Shown in pieces: positions 33,662 through 43,185 of a stretch of 64,000 nt of DNA. This DNA is from Mycobacterium sp. EPa45 (GTDB taxonomy: Bacteria > Actinomycetota > Actinomycetes > Mycobacteriales > Mycobacteriaceae): assembly GCF_001021385.1 (NCBI RefSeq), contig NZ_CP011773.1, forward strand, positions 5,890,001-5,954,000, read 5' to 3'. The notes below the pieces were generated by a model. It was not told the origin of the DNA, did no database searches, and saw only the letters and a program-made list of their open reading frames with translations. Made by a program: the position numbers and the translations under genes. Position 1 is the first letter of the stretch. The number at the start of each line of letters is the position of its first letter.

Positions 33662-35212
33662 GTGCAGGTCACCAGCATCGGCCATGCCGGTTTTCGGATT
33701 GACACAACGGCGGGAAGCATTCTGTGCGACCCGTGGCTGACGCCTGCGTATTTCGGCTCGTGGTTCGTCTTCCCCGACAACAGCGGCCTGGACTGGGCTG
33801 CACTGGGTGACTGCGACTACCTCTACGTTTCGCACTTGCACAAGGATCACTTCGACCCCAAGTTGCTCGCCGAGCACGTCAACAAGGACGCCGTGGTCTT
33901 GTTACCGGACTTCCCGGTGCCCGACCTCAAGCGCGAACTCGAAGCGCTGGGCTTTCACTCGTTCTACGAGACGGCCGACTCCGTCAAGCACCGGATCAGT
34001 GGACCAAAGGGCGAGCTGGACGTGATGATCGTCGCGCTGCGCGCCCCGGCCGACGGGCCCATCGGCGACTCCGGGTTGATCGTTTCCGACGGCACCACGA
34101 CGGTGTTCAACATGAACGACTCTCGGCCACTGGCGGTGGACGTACTGGCCGAGGCCTTCGGCCACATCGACGTGCACATGCTGCAGTACTCGGGCGCGAT
34201 CTGGTATCCGATGGTCTACGACATGCCCGAGCGTGCCAAGCAGTCGTTCGGCACTCAGAAACGGCAGCGTGGAATGGACCGCTGCCGGCAGTTCATCGCC
34301 GATGTCGATGCGACCTGGGTCATCCCGTCGGCAGGCCCGCCGTGCTTCCTGGACCCCGAGCTGCGCTACCTCAACGACGACCACGGCGATCCCGCCAACA
34401 TCTTCCCCGACCAGATGGTGTTCCTGGACCAGATGCGGCGGAACGGCAATGACGGCGGTCTGCTGATGATCCCCGGTTCGGTGGCCGATTTCACTGGGCG
34501 GGAATTGAATTCGCTGGAGCACCCGATCCCCACCGTCGAGGTCGAGGCGATCTTCACCACCGGCAAGGCCGACTACATCGCCTCCTACGCCGAGCGGATG
34601 GCTCCGGTGCTGGCCGCCGAGAAGGCCCGGTGGGCGCCGGCGACAGGCGAGTCACTGCTGGAACCGCTGCGCGCGAAGTTCGAGCCGATCATGCTGCAGA
34701 GCGACCAGATCTGCGACGGCATCGGCTATGCGGTGGAGCTTCGGCTCGGGCCCGAGACTATCGTGCTTGACTTCCCGAAACGCGCTGTGCGCGAGCCGAT
34801 TGCCGACGAGAAGTTCCGTTATGGCTTCGAGATCGCACCGGAACTGGTGCGGACGGTGCTGCGCGACGACGAGCCCGACTGGGTCAACACCATCTTCCTG
34901 TCCACCCGGTTCCGGGCGTGGCGGGTCGGCGGCTACAACGAGTATCTGTACACCTTCTTCAAGTGCCTGACCGATGAGCGGATCGCCTACGCCGACGGCT
35001 GGTTCGCCGAGACGCACGACGACACCAGCGACGTGGAGTTGGGTGGCTATAAGATGCAACGTCGGTGCCCGCACCTGAAGGCTGACCTGTCGAAATTCGG
35101 CGTGGTGGAAGGCTCGACGTTGACGTGCAATCTGCACGGCTGGCAATGGAATCTGGAGACCGGACGATGCCTGACGACCAAGGGTCACGAGCTGCGGTGT
35201 TCCCGGCAATGA
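33662..35212 (+). CDS. Metallo-beta-lactamase fold protein with C-terminal Rieske domain (Rv3818-like)
   Basis: The 516-residue protein begins at GTG 33662 behind AAAAGGGGA. An UlaG-like metallo-beta-lactamase domain fills the N-terminal 300 residues, with SHLHKDHFD (H-x-H-x-D-H) and later metal-ligand candidates around MNDSRPLA and WVIPSAGPP. The last 60 residues are a Rieske 2Fe-2S domain: CPH in RRCPHLKADLSK and C-x2-H in TCNLHGWQW. The same two folds occur, in reverse order, in vertebrate CMP-Neu5Ac hydroxylase, which suggests an oxygenase or redox role, but the substrate is unknown. It is cotranscribed with the next gene (ATGA overlap). Confidence 0.88.
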   Translation: MQVTSIGHAGFRIDTTAGSILCDPWLTPAYFGSWFVFPDNSGLDWAALGDCDYLYVSHLHKDHFDPKLLAEHVNKDAVVLLPDFPVPDLKRELEALGFHSFYETADSVKHRISGPKGELDVMIVALRAPADGPIGDSGLIVSDGTTTVFNMNDSRPLAVDVLAEAFGHIDVHMLQYSGAIWYPMVYDMPERAKQSFGTQKRQRGMDRCRQFIADVDATWVIPSAGPPCFLDPELRYLNDDHGDPANIFPDQMVFLDQMRRNGNDGGLLMIPGSVADFTGRELNSLEHPIPTVEVEAIFTTGKADYIASYAERMAPVLAAEKARWAPATGESLLEPLRAKFEPIMLQSDQICDGIGYAVELRLGPETIVLDFPKRAVREPIADEKFRYGFEIAPELVRTVLRDDEPDWVNTIFLSTRFRAWRVGGYNEYLYTFFKCLTDERIAYADGWFAETHDDTSDVELGGYKMQRRCPHLKADLSKFGVVEGSTLTCNLHGWQWNLETGRCLTTKGHELRCSRQ

Positions 35213-35547
35213 GCGCCCCGCCACAGCAGCACTACGACGACGGCCTGGTGCAACTGGATCGCCACGCATTGACGTTGCGGCGCTACCACTTTCCATCGGG
35301 CACGGCCAAAGTGATTCCTCTGCAGTCGATTCGCGGTTACAAGTCCGAGCCGCTGGGGTTCTGGATGCAGCGCTTCCGGCTCTGGGGCAGTTCGGATCTG
35401 CGACGCTGGCTGCCGCTGGACATCTACCGTCCGGTGAAGTCGACACTGGTGACGTTGGATGTGCCCGGCACCTATCCGAGTCCGGCGTTCACCCCGGTCA
35501 AACCGCGCGAGTTCCTGTCGGTTCTGGACGAACTGCTCGGGCGGTAA
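35209..35547 (+). CDS. Conserved hypothetical protein (Rv3819-like)
   Basis: The 112-residue protein starts at an ATG whose last bases overlap the stop of the Rieske protein (ATGA), and its length agrees with M. tuberculosis Rv3819. It has no signal peptide or membrane span and is basic, with short beta-rich segments such as LTLRRYHFPSGTAKVIPL and RLWGSSDLRRWLPLD. The pattern resembles small PH-like domains but I cannot confirm that. The overlapping start suggests it works with, or is made in proportion to, the MBL/Rieske protein. Confidence 0.8.
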   Translation: MSAPPQQHYDDGLVQLDRHALTLRRYHFPSGTAKVIPLQSIRGYKSEPLGFWMQRFRLWGSSDLRRWLPLDIYRPVKSTLVTLDVPGTYPSPAFTPVKPREFLSVLDELLGR

Positions 35548-35645
35548 CGCCTACACATCACGATCTTCGCCGAGATCGACGAAATGCTGCGATCGACTCG
35601 AACTTTCCCTGCCAAACGTCGGTTTGGGCGCGGGGATACGAAAGA

Positions 35646-36464
35646 CTAGGGCTGCCAGACCAGCTGTCGCAGTTCGGATGCCGCGTCGCTGTCGGTGTCA
35701 TAGACCCGCACGATGGCCTCGTCACCGGGCTGCAGATACGTCGATTCGCCAAGCTTCGTGTAGCGGGTGGCGCCGATTCCGATGAGCACCCGCTGCGGGC
35801 GCCCGCACGCCACCATCAACGCGCCAACATCTTCCAAAGGCGTATCGGGAGAACCCTTTTGGTTCGCCAGCCGCTCGACGATCCAGTCCAGCAGCACCTC
35901 GCCATAGTACGAGTAGCCCAAAAGCGGGCTGTCGACCCCGTATTCGTGGTGTACGCCGTCGGCAGTACGCAGATGGCACAACAACCGCAGTGTCGCGGTC
36001 GGCCCGTCCGGGGTGAGGTCGTGGGTGTCGAAGAACTGCTGCGCAACGCCTTTAGATGCCGGGCCCCAGTTCTTCTTGTAGCTGATCTTGGGTGCGTTCG
36101 GGCGGCGGATCGAGCAGTCGTTGAACGCTCCGAGCGCGAAGGGCCGCAGTGTGACCACGGTGTCGCCCTCCCACACCACGTCACAGGCCAACCCGACCTC
36201 GGGCTCGATCTGCAGGTTCAGCGGGCCGCCATCCTCGGCGCCTTCCGTGGGCACGATCAGCGCGTCGTGGGACAGCGGGAACTCCCCCAAAAAGCTGTCG
36301 TGACCGGGCGCGTACCAGGGGAAGATCCCCTTGGGCGCAGCACCCTCGCTGGCGACGTTGACGAAATCGACTGCTTCACCGGCTTGTTCGAGGTGGCCGG
36401 CGAAGTTGCCGGCGACGCCGAAGCCGAACCAGCTTTTGACCTCGTCGAGGTCGAGTTCGATCAC
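35646..36464 (-). CDS. Conserved hypothetical protein, DUF5718-like
   Basis: The 272-residue soluble protein has no signal peptide. Blocks such as [30 protein letters not shown] and [14 protein letters not shown] give it the look of the DUF5718 family, whose middle resembles fumarylacetoacetate hydrolase-like folds (E-P-E motif). No catalytic role is established. Its ATG overlaps the serS stop by four bases, so it is translated with seryl-tRNA synthetase. The family name is from memory of the pattern; a search would settle it. Confidence 0.7.
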   Translation of the reverse strand: MIELDLDEVKSWFGFGVAGNFAGHLEQAGEAVDFVNVASEGAAPKGIFPWYAPGHDSFLGEFPLSHDALIVPTEGAEDGGPLNLQIEPEVGLACDVVWEGDTVVTLRPFALGAFNDCSIRRPNAPKISYKKNWGPASKGVAQQFFDTHDLTPDGPTATLRLLCHLRTADGVHHEYGVDSPLLGYSYYGEVLLDWIVERLANQKGSPDTPLEDVGALMVACGRPQRVLIGIGATRYTKLGESTYLQPGDEAIVRVYDTDSDAASELRQLVWQP

Positions 36465-37714
36465 GGTTGCAGGACCTCCGTCCCCACGTAAGGCACCAGG
36501 GCGGCGGGAACACGCACGCTGCCGTCAGGCTGTTGATGGTTCTCCAGGATCGCGACCAGCCACCGCGTTGTGGCAAGCGTCCCGTTGAGCGTCGCCGCAA
36601 TCTGCGGCTTGCCGTTCTCGTCGCGATAGCGGGTGGCCAGCCGGCGGGCCTGGAACGTCGTGCAATTCGACGTCGAGGTCAGCTCGCGATAGGCCTGCTG
36701 GGTGGGAACCCATGCCTCGCAGTCGAATTTGCGCGCCGCCGATGAGCCGAGATCCCCGGCGGCCACATCGATCACCCGGTAGGGCACGTCGATGAGCTCG
36801 AGCATCTGCCGCTGCCAGCCCAGCAGCCGCTGGTGTTCAGCCTCGGCGTCCTCGGGGCGGCAGTAGACGAATCCCTCCACCTTGTCGAACTGGTGCACCC
36901 GGATGATGCCGCGGGTGTCCTTGCCGTAACTGCCGGCCTCACGGCGGAAGCAGGACGACCACCCGGCGTAGCGCAGCGGACCGCTCGACAGGTCCAGGAT
37001 TTCGTCGGAGTGGTAGCCCGCCAGCGGCACCTCGGAGGTGCCGACCAGATACAGGTCGTCGTCCGCGAGGTGGTAGACCTCGTCGGCGTGGGCACCGAGG
37101 AATCCGGTGCCTGCCATCACCTCGGGCCGCACCAGCACCGGCGGGATCATCAGCGTGAAGCCGTTCTCGGTCGCCACCCGCACCGCCAGCTGCAGCAGGC
37201 CGAGCTGCAGCAGCGCGCCGCGACCGGTCAAGAAGTAGAACCGCGACCCGGACACCTTGGCGCCGCGCTCCATATCGATCAGCCCGAGCGATTCGCCGAG
37301 TTCGAGGTGGTCCTTCGGGTTCGCCATGTCCCGCGGCTGACCGACCACGTCGAGAACGACGAAATCGTCCTCGCCGCCGGATGGAACGCCCGGGATGATG
37401 ACGTTCTGAATGCCCAGGTGAGCGGCGGTGAACGCCGCTTCGGCCGCGGCCTGCTCGGCTTCGGCCGATTTGACCTGCGCGGCAAGCTCTTTAGCGTGTT
37501 CGAGCAGCGCGGGCCGCTCGTCCGGTGAGGCCGAGCCGACCTTCTTACTGGCGGACTTCTGCTCGGCCCGCAGTGAGTCGGCCTTCGATATCGCCGCCCG
37601 ACGGGCGGTGTCGGCATCCAGCAAGGCGTCGACGAGGCCCGGGTCCTCACCACGGCTGAGCTGGGACCGCCGTACCGCATCGGGGTCGTCGCGCAGCAGT
37701 TTCAGGTCGATCAC
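36461..37714 (-). CDS. serS: Seryl-tRNA synthetase
   Basis: The 417-residue class II synthetase begins [14 protein letters not shown] (GTG 37714), with the N-terminal coiled-coil arm that contacts the tRNA long variable loop (about 30-100, [20 protein letters not shown]). Class II motifs follow: motif 2 in [21 protein letters not shown] and motif 3 in [25 protein letters not shown] is the serine/ATP site. A longer reading to 37804 has an atypical Cys/Arg-rich start and was rejected. It is divergent from the septum-formation gene, with 128 bases between. Confidence 0.97.
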   Translation of the reverse strand: MIDLKLLRDDPDAVRRSQLSRGEDPGLVDALLDADTARRAAISKADSLRAEQKSASKKVGSASPDERPALLEHAKELAAQVKSAEAEQAAAEAAFTAAHLGIQNVIIPGVPSGGEDDFVVLDVVGQPRDMANPKDHLELGESLGLIDMERGAKVSGSRFYFLTGRGALLQLGLLQLAVRVATENGFTLMIPPVLVRPEVMAGTGFLGAHADEVYHLADDDLYLVGTSEVPLAGYHSDEILDLSSGPLRYAGWSSCFRREAGSYGKDTRGIIRVHQFDKVEGFVYCRPEDAEAEHQRLLGWQRQMLELIDVPYRVIDVAAGDLGSSAARKFDCEAWVPTQQAYRELTSTSNCTTFQARRLATRYRDENGKPQIAATLNGTLATTRWLVAILENHQQPDGSVRVPAALVPYVGTEVLQP

Positions 37715-37842
37715 GCCCGCAACCCTAGCTATTGGCGTCGGCCGCCGCGTCGGCCCCTCCGGCCGATCGCACAGCACAACCCCATAACAGTACAACTGCA
37801 TCACTTGTCACAGACCTCGGCGCGCCTGCCACAATAGAGGCG

Positions 37843-39225
37843 ATGCTGCAGTTATCCGAGCACGAGGACGTGACGCCTGAGCTGCCCGAACCGGGCGCGC
37901 CGAGGCGAACGTTCCTAGGCACTTTCCAGGCCACGTCGACCCGACGGGCGCTGTTGCTGACCGCGCTCGGCGGCCTGTTGATCGCCGGTGTCGTCACCGC
38001 TTTGCCGATCGGCTACAACAACCGGCTCGCCGGGTACGCCGGCTCGGACCCGTTGTCGGGAGCAAAGGGCACAGCAGCCTTCGCCAACGCCAAATCCGGT
38101 AGCTGCCTGACGTGGCCGGACAAGAGTCCGGACGCGGCCACCATCGTGGACTGCAAGGGCGACCACAAGTTCGAGGTCGCCGAATCGGTCGACATGCGCA
38201 CCTACCCCGGGACCGAGTACGGGCCGAACGCCGCGCCGCCGAGCGCCGCGCGGATTCAGCAGATCAGCCTCGAGCAGTGCCAGCCGGCCGTCGAGCGCTA
38301 CCTCGGCACCAAGTTCGACCCGAACAGCAAGTTCTCGGTAAGCATGCTGTGGTCCGGTGACAAGGCGTGGAAGCAGGACGGCGAGCGGCGCATGCTCTGC
38401 GGTCTGCAGCTGCCGGGGACCGACAACCAGCAGACTGCCTTCAAGGGTCGGGTGGCCGAGATCGACCAGTCCAAGGTCTGGCCTGCCGGCACCTGCCTCG
38501 GCATCGATCCGCCCACCAACCAGCCGAATGACATCCCGGTCGACTGCGGCGCCCCGCACGCCATGGAGGTCACCGGTGCGGTGAACCTGGCGGAGAAGTT
38601 CTCCGGCGGGCTGCCCTCGGATGCCGAGCAGGACGCCTACATCAAGGATTCCTGCACTCGGATGACCGACGCCTACCTCGCGCCGCTGCAGCTGCGGTCG
38701 ACCACGCTGACCCTCATCTACAGCACGATCGCGCTGCCCAGCTGGACCGCGGGCAGTCACCAGGTGGCTTGCAGCATCGGCGCCACCCTGGGCAACGGCG
38801 GCTGGGCGACCCTGATCAATCCCGCCAAGGGGGCTCTGCTGATCAACGGCATGCCCCCCATCCCACCGCCGGATATCCCGCAGGAGCGGCTGAGCCTTCC
38901 GTCGATCCCGCTGATGCCGGACGTTCCGACGACGCAGTACTCGCCGTCGACCACCGACAGCAGTAGCAGCGGGTCGAGCCAGTCCACCCAGTCGACCCAG
39001 ACCCAGCACCTGCCGCAGCAGCAGACCCAGGCGCCCACGTCGACTGCGGCACCCACCACGGCCGCCGCGGTGCCGCCGCCGACCGACGGCAACGTGGTCA
39101 ACGGGGAGCCGGTGCCCGCTGGCCCGCCGGCGCCGGCGCCGGGTGCGCCGCCGATGGACGGGCCCCCGCCGGCCGCTGGTCCGCCGCCCGGGCCGGCCGA
39201 CGCCCCCGTTCCGCCGCCGGCCTAG
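37843..39225 (+). CDS. Septum formation-family membrane protein (Rv3835-like)
   Basis: The 460-residue protein starts at ATG 37843 (MLQLSEHEDV). It has a cytosolic N-terminus, one membrane span (LLLTALGGLLIAGVVTALP) and an external region with two septum-formation-like domains marked by paired Cys (KSGSCLTWPD; TIVDCKGDHKFEVAE; GTCLGIDPPT; PVDCGAPHAMEVTG). The last 110 residues are low-complexity Ser/Thr/Gln then Pro/Ala/Gly, a common mycobacterial cell-wall linker. Some proteins of this family in actinobacteria affect septum formation. Expected location is the periplasmic face of the membrane. The peptidase gene follows with a one-base overlap. Confidence 0.85.
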   Translation: MLQLSEHEDVTPELPEPGAPRRTFLGTFQATSTRRALLLTALGGLLIAGVVTALPIGYNNRLAGYAGSDPLSGAKGTAAFANAKSGSCLTWPDKSPDAATIVDCKGDHKFEVAESVDMRTYPGTEYGPNAAPPSAARIQQISLEQCQPAVERYLGTKFDPNSKFSVSMLWSGDKAWKQDGERRMLCGLQLPGTDNQQTAFKGRVAEIDQSKVWPAGTCLGIDPPTNQPNDIPVDCGAPHAMEVTGAVNLAEKFSGGLPSDAEQDAYIKDSCTRMTDAYLAPLQLRSTTLTLIYSTIALPSWTAGSHQVACSIGATLGNGGWATLINPAKGALLINGMPPIPPPDIPQERLSLPSIPLMPDVPTTQYSPSTTDSSSSGSSQSTQSTQTQHLPQQQTQAPTSTAAPTTAAAVPPPTDGNVVNGEPVPAGPPAPAPGAPPMDGPPPAAGPPPGPADAPVPPPA

Positions 39226-39575
39226 TGCCCGTCCGGATGGAGCCGGCGCGGTTCGAGGAATTGGTCGGCGACGCGCTGGATTTGATTCCGCCCGGGCTGG
39301 CCAAGGCGATCGACAACGTCGTGATCATGGTCGAGGATCACCACCCGGACGATCCAGAGCTGCTGGGCCTCTACGAGGGAATCGCCCTCACCGAGCGTGA
39401 TTCGAGCTATGCCGGATCACTTCCCGATACCGTCACGATCTATCGGGCGCCGCTGCTCGACATGTGCGACACCGAAGCAGACGTAGTCGAGGAGGTCGCG
39501 ATCACCGTAATCCACGAGATCGCACACCATTTCGGCATCGATGACGACCGGCTGCACGAATTAGGTTGGGGCTGA
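39225..39575 (+). CDS. Zinicin-like metallopeptidase family protein (Rv3836-like)
   Basis: The 116-residue protein contains HEIAHHFGIDDDRLHELGW, an HExxH zinc site with the downstream D/H of the minimal zinicin-type metallopeptidase family. The N-terminus (FEELVGDALDLIPPGLAKAIDNVVIMVED) and LTERDSSYAGSLPDTVTIYR also match that family. The start is GTG 39225, sharing one base with the previous stop, or ATG 39237 (MEPARFEELV). Members are single-domain cytosolic proteins; proteolysis has rarely been shown. Confidence 0.88.
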   Translation: MPVRMEPARFEELVGDALDLIPPGLAKAIDNVVIMVEDHHPDDPELLGLYEGIALTERDSSYAGSLPDTVTIYRAPLLDMCDTEADVVEEVAITVIHEIAHHFGIDDDRLHELGWG

Positions 39576-39581
39576 ACGACG

Positions 39582-40325
39582 TCAGCGTTGCGGGTCACCC
39601 TGCCACGTGAAGCTGTTCACGTACTTGCCCATGTCCTGGGCGATCTGCAGGTTTGCCCCCGACGGTAGGCCGGGCCCGAAGTCCGGGCCGAACGCGTGAT
39701 ACGGACCGGTCGCGCCCGCGACCAACGCCAGATCGTTCTTGATCGACACCAGCAGCACCGTGCGAAGCCGGATGTAGCTGTTCGACGTGCCCTGCGGCCA
39801 GGTGTCGGCCACCTCCCCGTATCCGGGCTGATAGCCGACCATCGCATTGGGGATCTCGTAGGCGATCTTGGCGTCGGGGAATTTCTTTCTCAGCAGGTCG
39901 CGGGCGATGGTCTGCGGATCGCGTCCATTGGCCGGTTCGGAAAACAGCTGCAGCACACCGGTATCCCCGCCGGTGAATTTCGCGGTCACGCCGTTGGCCT
40001 GGGTGGAGACCTCATAGGCCGAATTCGGTGTCGGATACGACACCGAGAACGATCCGTCGGGCGCAGTGAAGCGGGGCAGACCCGTCACCGGTGTGCCCAT
40101 CGGTGGAGCACCGCATTCCGGCGGGCACATGTAGCGCGGAACCTTCTTGGTGACCGACAACGACACCCCGACCAGAATCAGGGCGACGACGACGATCCCC
40201 GCCGTCCACAGCCCGATCGTGCGGCTGAATCGGGTATGCCGAATCTCCGGGGCGACGTACATGCCCGCCGGCAGTGCGTAGCCGACGAACTGCTCCGAAT
40301 CGGAAGCAGCCGAAGGTGTGGTCAC
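39582..40325 (-). CDS. Membrane-anchored protein of unknown function, third gene of the sedolisin operon
   Basis: The 247-residue protein has a short cytosolic start, one membrane span (IGLWTAGIVVVALILVGVSLSV) and an external domain of about 180 residues that opens with CPPECGAP (two Cys). The domain is beta-rich (FTAPDGSFSVSYPTPNSAYEVS, TAKFTGGDTGVLQLFSEP) and ends VNSFTWQGDPQR, a layout like PsbP/MOG1-type lipid-binding folds, which I suggest only weakly. It overlaps the zinc-ribbon gene stop by four bases, so it is made with the sedolisin peptidase and that polytopic protein. It is convergent with the zinicin gene (six-base gap). Confidence 0.75.
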   Translation of the reverse strand: MTTPSAASDSEQFVGYALPAGMYVAPEIRHTRFSRTIGLWTAGIVVVALILVGVSLSVTKKVPRYMCPPECGAPPMGTPVTGLPRFTAPDGSFSVSYPTPNSAYEVSTQANGVTAKFTGGDTGVLQLFSEPANGRDPQTIARDLLRKKFPDAKIAYEIPNAMVGYQPGYGEVADTWPQGTSNSYIRLRTVLLVSIKNDLALVAGATGPYHAFGPDFGPGLPSGANLQIAQDMGKYVNSFTWQGDPQR

Positions 40326-41542
40326 GACCCCTCCGCGGCGACCTGCCGCACCGGGCGCAGCTCGCGCCGCTCATGTCGCGACGCACGCGACGACGCCCTG
40401 GTCGCCACGCCACACGCCGGACAGAAGGCCATGTCGGGCACCACGTGCTGACAGTGGATGCACAGTATCGGCTCGTCTTGCTCGATCGGATCGTGAGCCT
40501 CATGAATCAGCGCCAGCTGCAACCCGATTCGCAGCAGCACCAACACCACCGCCGTCATGACGAGGTGAACCGTGAGCATCCGGAGTTGCGGCATCCCCAT
40601 GATGTCGGTGACCGCTACCCCGACGTGGATGAGCACGACCACGATGGCCAGGACGAAAAGCAGGGCACGGATCCGGCTCGGGCGCTCGTGGGGGTTGGAG
40701 TTCTGGCCCTTGAACCACAAGGCGATACCGATCATGCCACCGGCCGCCGCGGCGGTGAGTGGAATCGTCACCCCGCACAGCAGAGCTTCGACGATGAGCC
40801 CCTTGATTGGCCGGCTGCGCGCCAAGAGCCCGGTGGCGAACTGCGGAGCCAGCCGGGTCAGAGTCGCGCCGGCGGCGAAGGTCAATGCCGTCAGCGCACC
40901 AACCACGAAGCCGTCCAACGATTCTCGTGAGTTTGGTCGCAGCAGGCGCACGAGAACGATGGGCACCAGCATCAGCACCATTCCGCCGGCGGGAATGATG
41001 ATGCCTTCACGCACGAGGTGGTGAATGGCCATGCCTGCGGCCATCGGGACGCCGTAGGCGCGGGCGACCATCTGGCCGGTCAACAGCGTCCAGCCCACAC
41101 CGAGTGCCGCGCCCAGCGTGCCGGCCAGCGCCAAAGACCATGGCGACATGTCGCGATAGACCGCCGATTCGGCGAGATACAGCACGAACAACAGCGGCAG
41201 GCCGAGCGCCGCGACCGTGATCAGCGCGGCCGGCATCTTGACGACGGCGAAGACGACGAGGCCGAGCAGGATGAGAGCCAGCCCTACCCGGAACGGCGTG
41301 CGCGAGCGCTGTGGCAAATGAGGGAACAGCGAGCTGGCGATCGCTGGCAGCAACACGCTTTCGCCGGGCGACGCGCCGAAGGTGTCGCCGCGCAACCGGG
41401 CCAACCAGCGCGGCCCCCGCCGGTGTTCGTCGGTGGCGTGGGCACCGCAGTAGCCGCAGAACGCTCCGGCCGGGACGTCGATCTGACAGACCGAACACTC
41501 CATCTTCGGGACGTCATCGATCCCGTTCTCCGGCGAACTCAT
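40322..41542 (-). CDS. Polytopic membrane protein with zinc ribbons at both ends
   Basis: The 406-residue protein has a zinc ribbon at its N-terminus (CSVCQIDVPAGAFCGYCG) and another near its C-terminus (CIHCQHVVPDMAFCPACG). Between them are about nine membrane spans, including PFRVGLALILLGLVVFAVV and LLFVLAIVVVLIHVGVAV. Both ribbons are predicted cytosolic if the span number is even. I see no protease signature that would make it PrsW-like with confidence. It overlaps the sedolisin gene upstream and the anchored gene downstream by four bases each, so it is the middle of a tight operon. The duplicated ribbon suggests a regulatory or metal-sensing cytosolic face. Confidence 0.8.
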   Translation of the reverse strand: MSSPENGIDDVPKMECSVCQIDVPAGAFCGYCGAHATDEHRRGPRWLARLRGDTFGASPGESVLLPAIASSLFPHLPQRSRTPFRVGLALILLGLVVFAVVKMPAALITVAALGLPLLFVLYLAESAVYRDMSPWSLALAGTLGAALGVGWTLLTGQMVARAYGVPMAAGMAIHHLVREGIIIPAGGMVLMLVPIVLVRLLRPNSRESLDGFVVGALTALTFAAGATLTRLAPQFATGLLARSRPIKGLIVEALLCGVTIPLTAAAAGGMIGIALWFKGQNSNPHERPSRIRALLFVLAIVVVLIHVGVAVTDIMGMPQLRMLTVHLVMTAVVLVLLRIGLQLALIHEAHDPIEQDEPILCIHCQHVVPDMAFCPACGVATRASSRASRHERRELRPVRQVAAEGS

Positions 41543-43146
41543 CCGACCACCTTCTGAGTCACGAGAATATTCTGCGCGAGGTTCTCGACATTCGGAGTAC
41601 CCAGGCCGGTCACCAGGTCGTATCCGGGCCCGGCGTTGGCCACGGCGTTGCCGCCCAGAACGACGTCCCGAAACGCGGGCAGCGGTGTGCCCTCGGCGAT
41701 GGTGTACAGCACCGGGTTGATGTTGCCGATCAGTGAGCCACCCTTGTCGACCACGAACTGGTTCATCAACGCGGTCAGCCCGGCCCAGATGGGCGCCGCC
41801 AGCGACGTGCCACCACCGACGATGACCTGCTGGTTGAACACGATCTGCACACCGGTGAAGGGGTCGGCGACGGCCGCGATATCGGGGGTCAACCGCTTCC
41901 CGTCACCCTTGGGGGCGGTGAGGTTCTGCTGCCACTCGGGACGTTCGAAGAGGGCCGACACTCCCCCGCCGGTGCCCTGGGACAGCGGCGGGTCGAACCA
42001 GGACTGCTCGGCCAGCCAGTCGCCCTTGGCGTCGGTGGACACCGTCGTGCCGCCGACGTCGGTCATCTCCGGCATCGAGGCCACCGCGTCCAGCCCGACA
42101 TCGTTGTCGCTCGGCGGGGCTGACCATTCGTCGCCGCCCTTGCAGTCGAGTCCGGCCAAGTCGCCGCTCGCGTCGTACGCCGTGGTGCCCGACCGGTGCG
42201 CAGCCGACAGCGCCGCGCGCACCGGCACCAGGTCGGCGGCGGTGATGAGCTTGTCGCAGCCCCAGCCGATCGAGAAGCTCCACACCGCGCCCGGATACGT
42301 GCGTTCGGTGTCTTCCATCAGTTTGGCGATCTTCTCGTAGGACCCGTCGCCCTCGACCGTGGACCGCGCGTTGACGAGCACCTTCTTGGCGTCGGGGGCG
42401 ATCGCGTGGACCGCCTCGAGGTCCATCGTCGCCTCGCCGCGGCGCGCGGGTGGCATGCCGCCCACCACGTCCGGGGTGAACTTCGGCAAATTGAAGGTCG
42501 TCGCGAAGGTGTCGAGGTCGGCCTGATCGAACCCGTCGAATGCGAAGACGACGACCGTCGTGCCCTTGCCCCTATACCCCTTGTCGTGCAATGGCATCGC
42601 GTTGTAGGTGCGTAAGAGCGCGCTGGGGCTCAGCCCTTGATCCGGCACCTCGAGCGGCAGCATCCAGGTTTTGGATTCGCGGTGCGGCGTGTAGCCGAGG
42701 ATCCGGCCGAGGCCGGCCACCTCCACATCGAGGGCCTGCGGAACCGATGGCTGTTGGGGCGAGGCGTAGAACACCTGGCCGCGCTTACCGCGGTAGTCGT
42801 GAACGTCCACATCGAAAGCACCGGACACCGCGTCGGGCGCGCCTTCCAGGATCGCCCAGCGGTCGCCGGGACGCCATCGCACTGAAAGGCCTTGTTGGAC
42901 AGCCCATCCCATGAGAAGGTCCGGGCGAGAGTCGTCACGCAGTGCGGCAGTCAGCTGAACGTGATCGGTGCGCGCCGGGCCGAGGTCGACGGAGCTGGCA
43001 AGCAAAGACGCGTACGGGCCGCTGATCGCACCACTGTCGGCGGGCGCCGGCGAACGGTGCAGATCAACGACCAGCACGACGGCAGCGGTCAGCATCGCCG
43101 ACAGCGCCACCACAGACAGCACCCGGAGGCGTTGAACCCCGATCAC
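41539..43146 (-). CDS. Sedolisin-type serine carboxyl peptidase (S53 family)
   Basis: The 535-residue exported protein has an N-terminal signal/anchor (LRVLSVVALSAMLTAAVVLVV), a pro-domain with AILEGAPDAVSGAFDVDVH, and an S53 catalytic domain. The Glu/Asp pair is in GEATMDLEAVHAIAP (E-x3-D), the oxyanion Asp in YDASGDLAG and the Ser in GGGTSLAAPIWAG. A calcium-site-like tail GGNAVANAGPGYDLVTGLGTPN closes it. Sedolisins are acid-stable peptidases; this one would act outside the membrane. It is the first gene of a three-gene operon with four-base overlaps. M. tuberculosis lacks these genes at this position. Confidence 0.9.
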   Translation of the reverse strand: MIGVQRLRVLSVVALSAMLTAAVVLVVDLHRSPAPADSGAISGPYASLLASSVDLGPARTDHVQLTAALRDDSRPDLLMGWAVQQGLSVRWRPGDRWAILEGAPDAVSGAFDVDVHDYRGKRGQVFYASPQQPSVPQALDVEVAGLGRILGYTPHRESKTWMLPLEVPDQGLSPSALLRTYNAMPLHDKGYRGKGTTVVVFAFDGFDQADLDTFATTFNLPKFTPDVVGGMPPARRGEATMDLEAVHAIAPDAKKVLVNARSTVEGDGSYEKIAKLMEDTERTYPGAVWSFSIGWGCDKLITAADLVPVRAALSAAHRSGTTAYDASGDLAGLDCKGGDEWSAPPSDNDVGLDAVASMPEMTDVGGTTVSTDAKGDWLAEQSWFDPPLSQGTGGGVSALFERPEWQQNLTAPKGDGKRLTPDIAAVADPFTGVQIVFNQQVIVGGGTSLAAPIWAGLTALMNQFVVDKGGSLIGNINPVLYTIAEGTPLPAFRDVVLGGNAVANAGPGYDLVTGLGTPNVENLAQNILVTQKVVG

Positions 43147-43185
43147 TGTCGGTGGCGGGCTGAGGGCGGATGCAGACCGAGCGGC

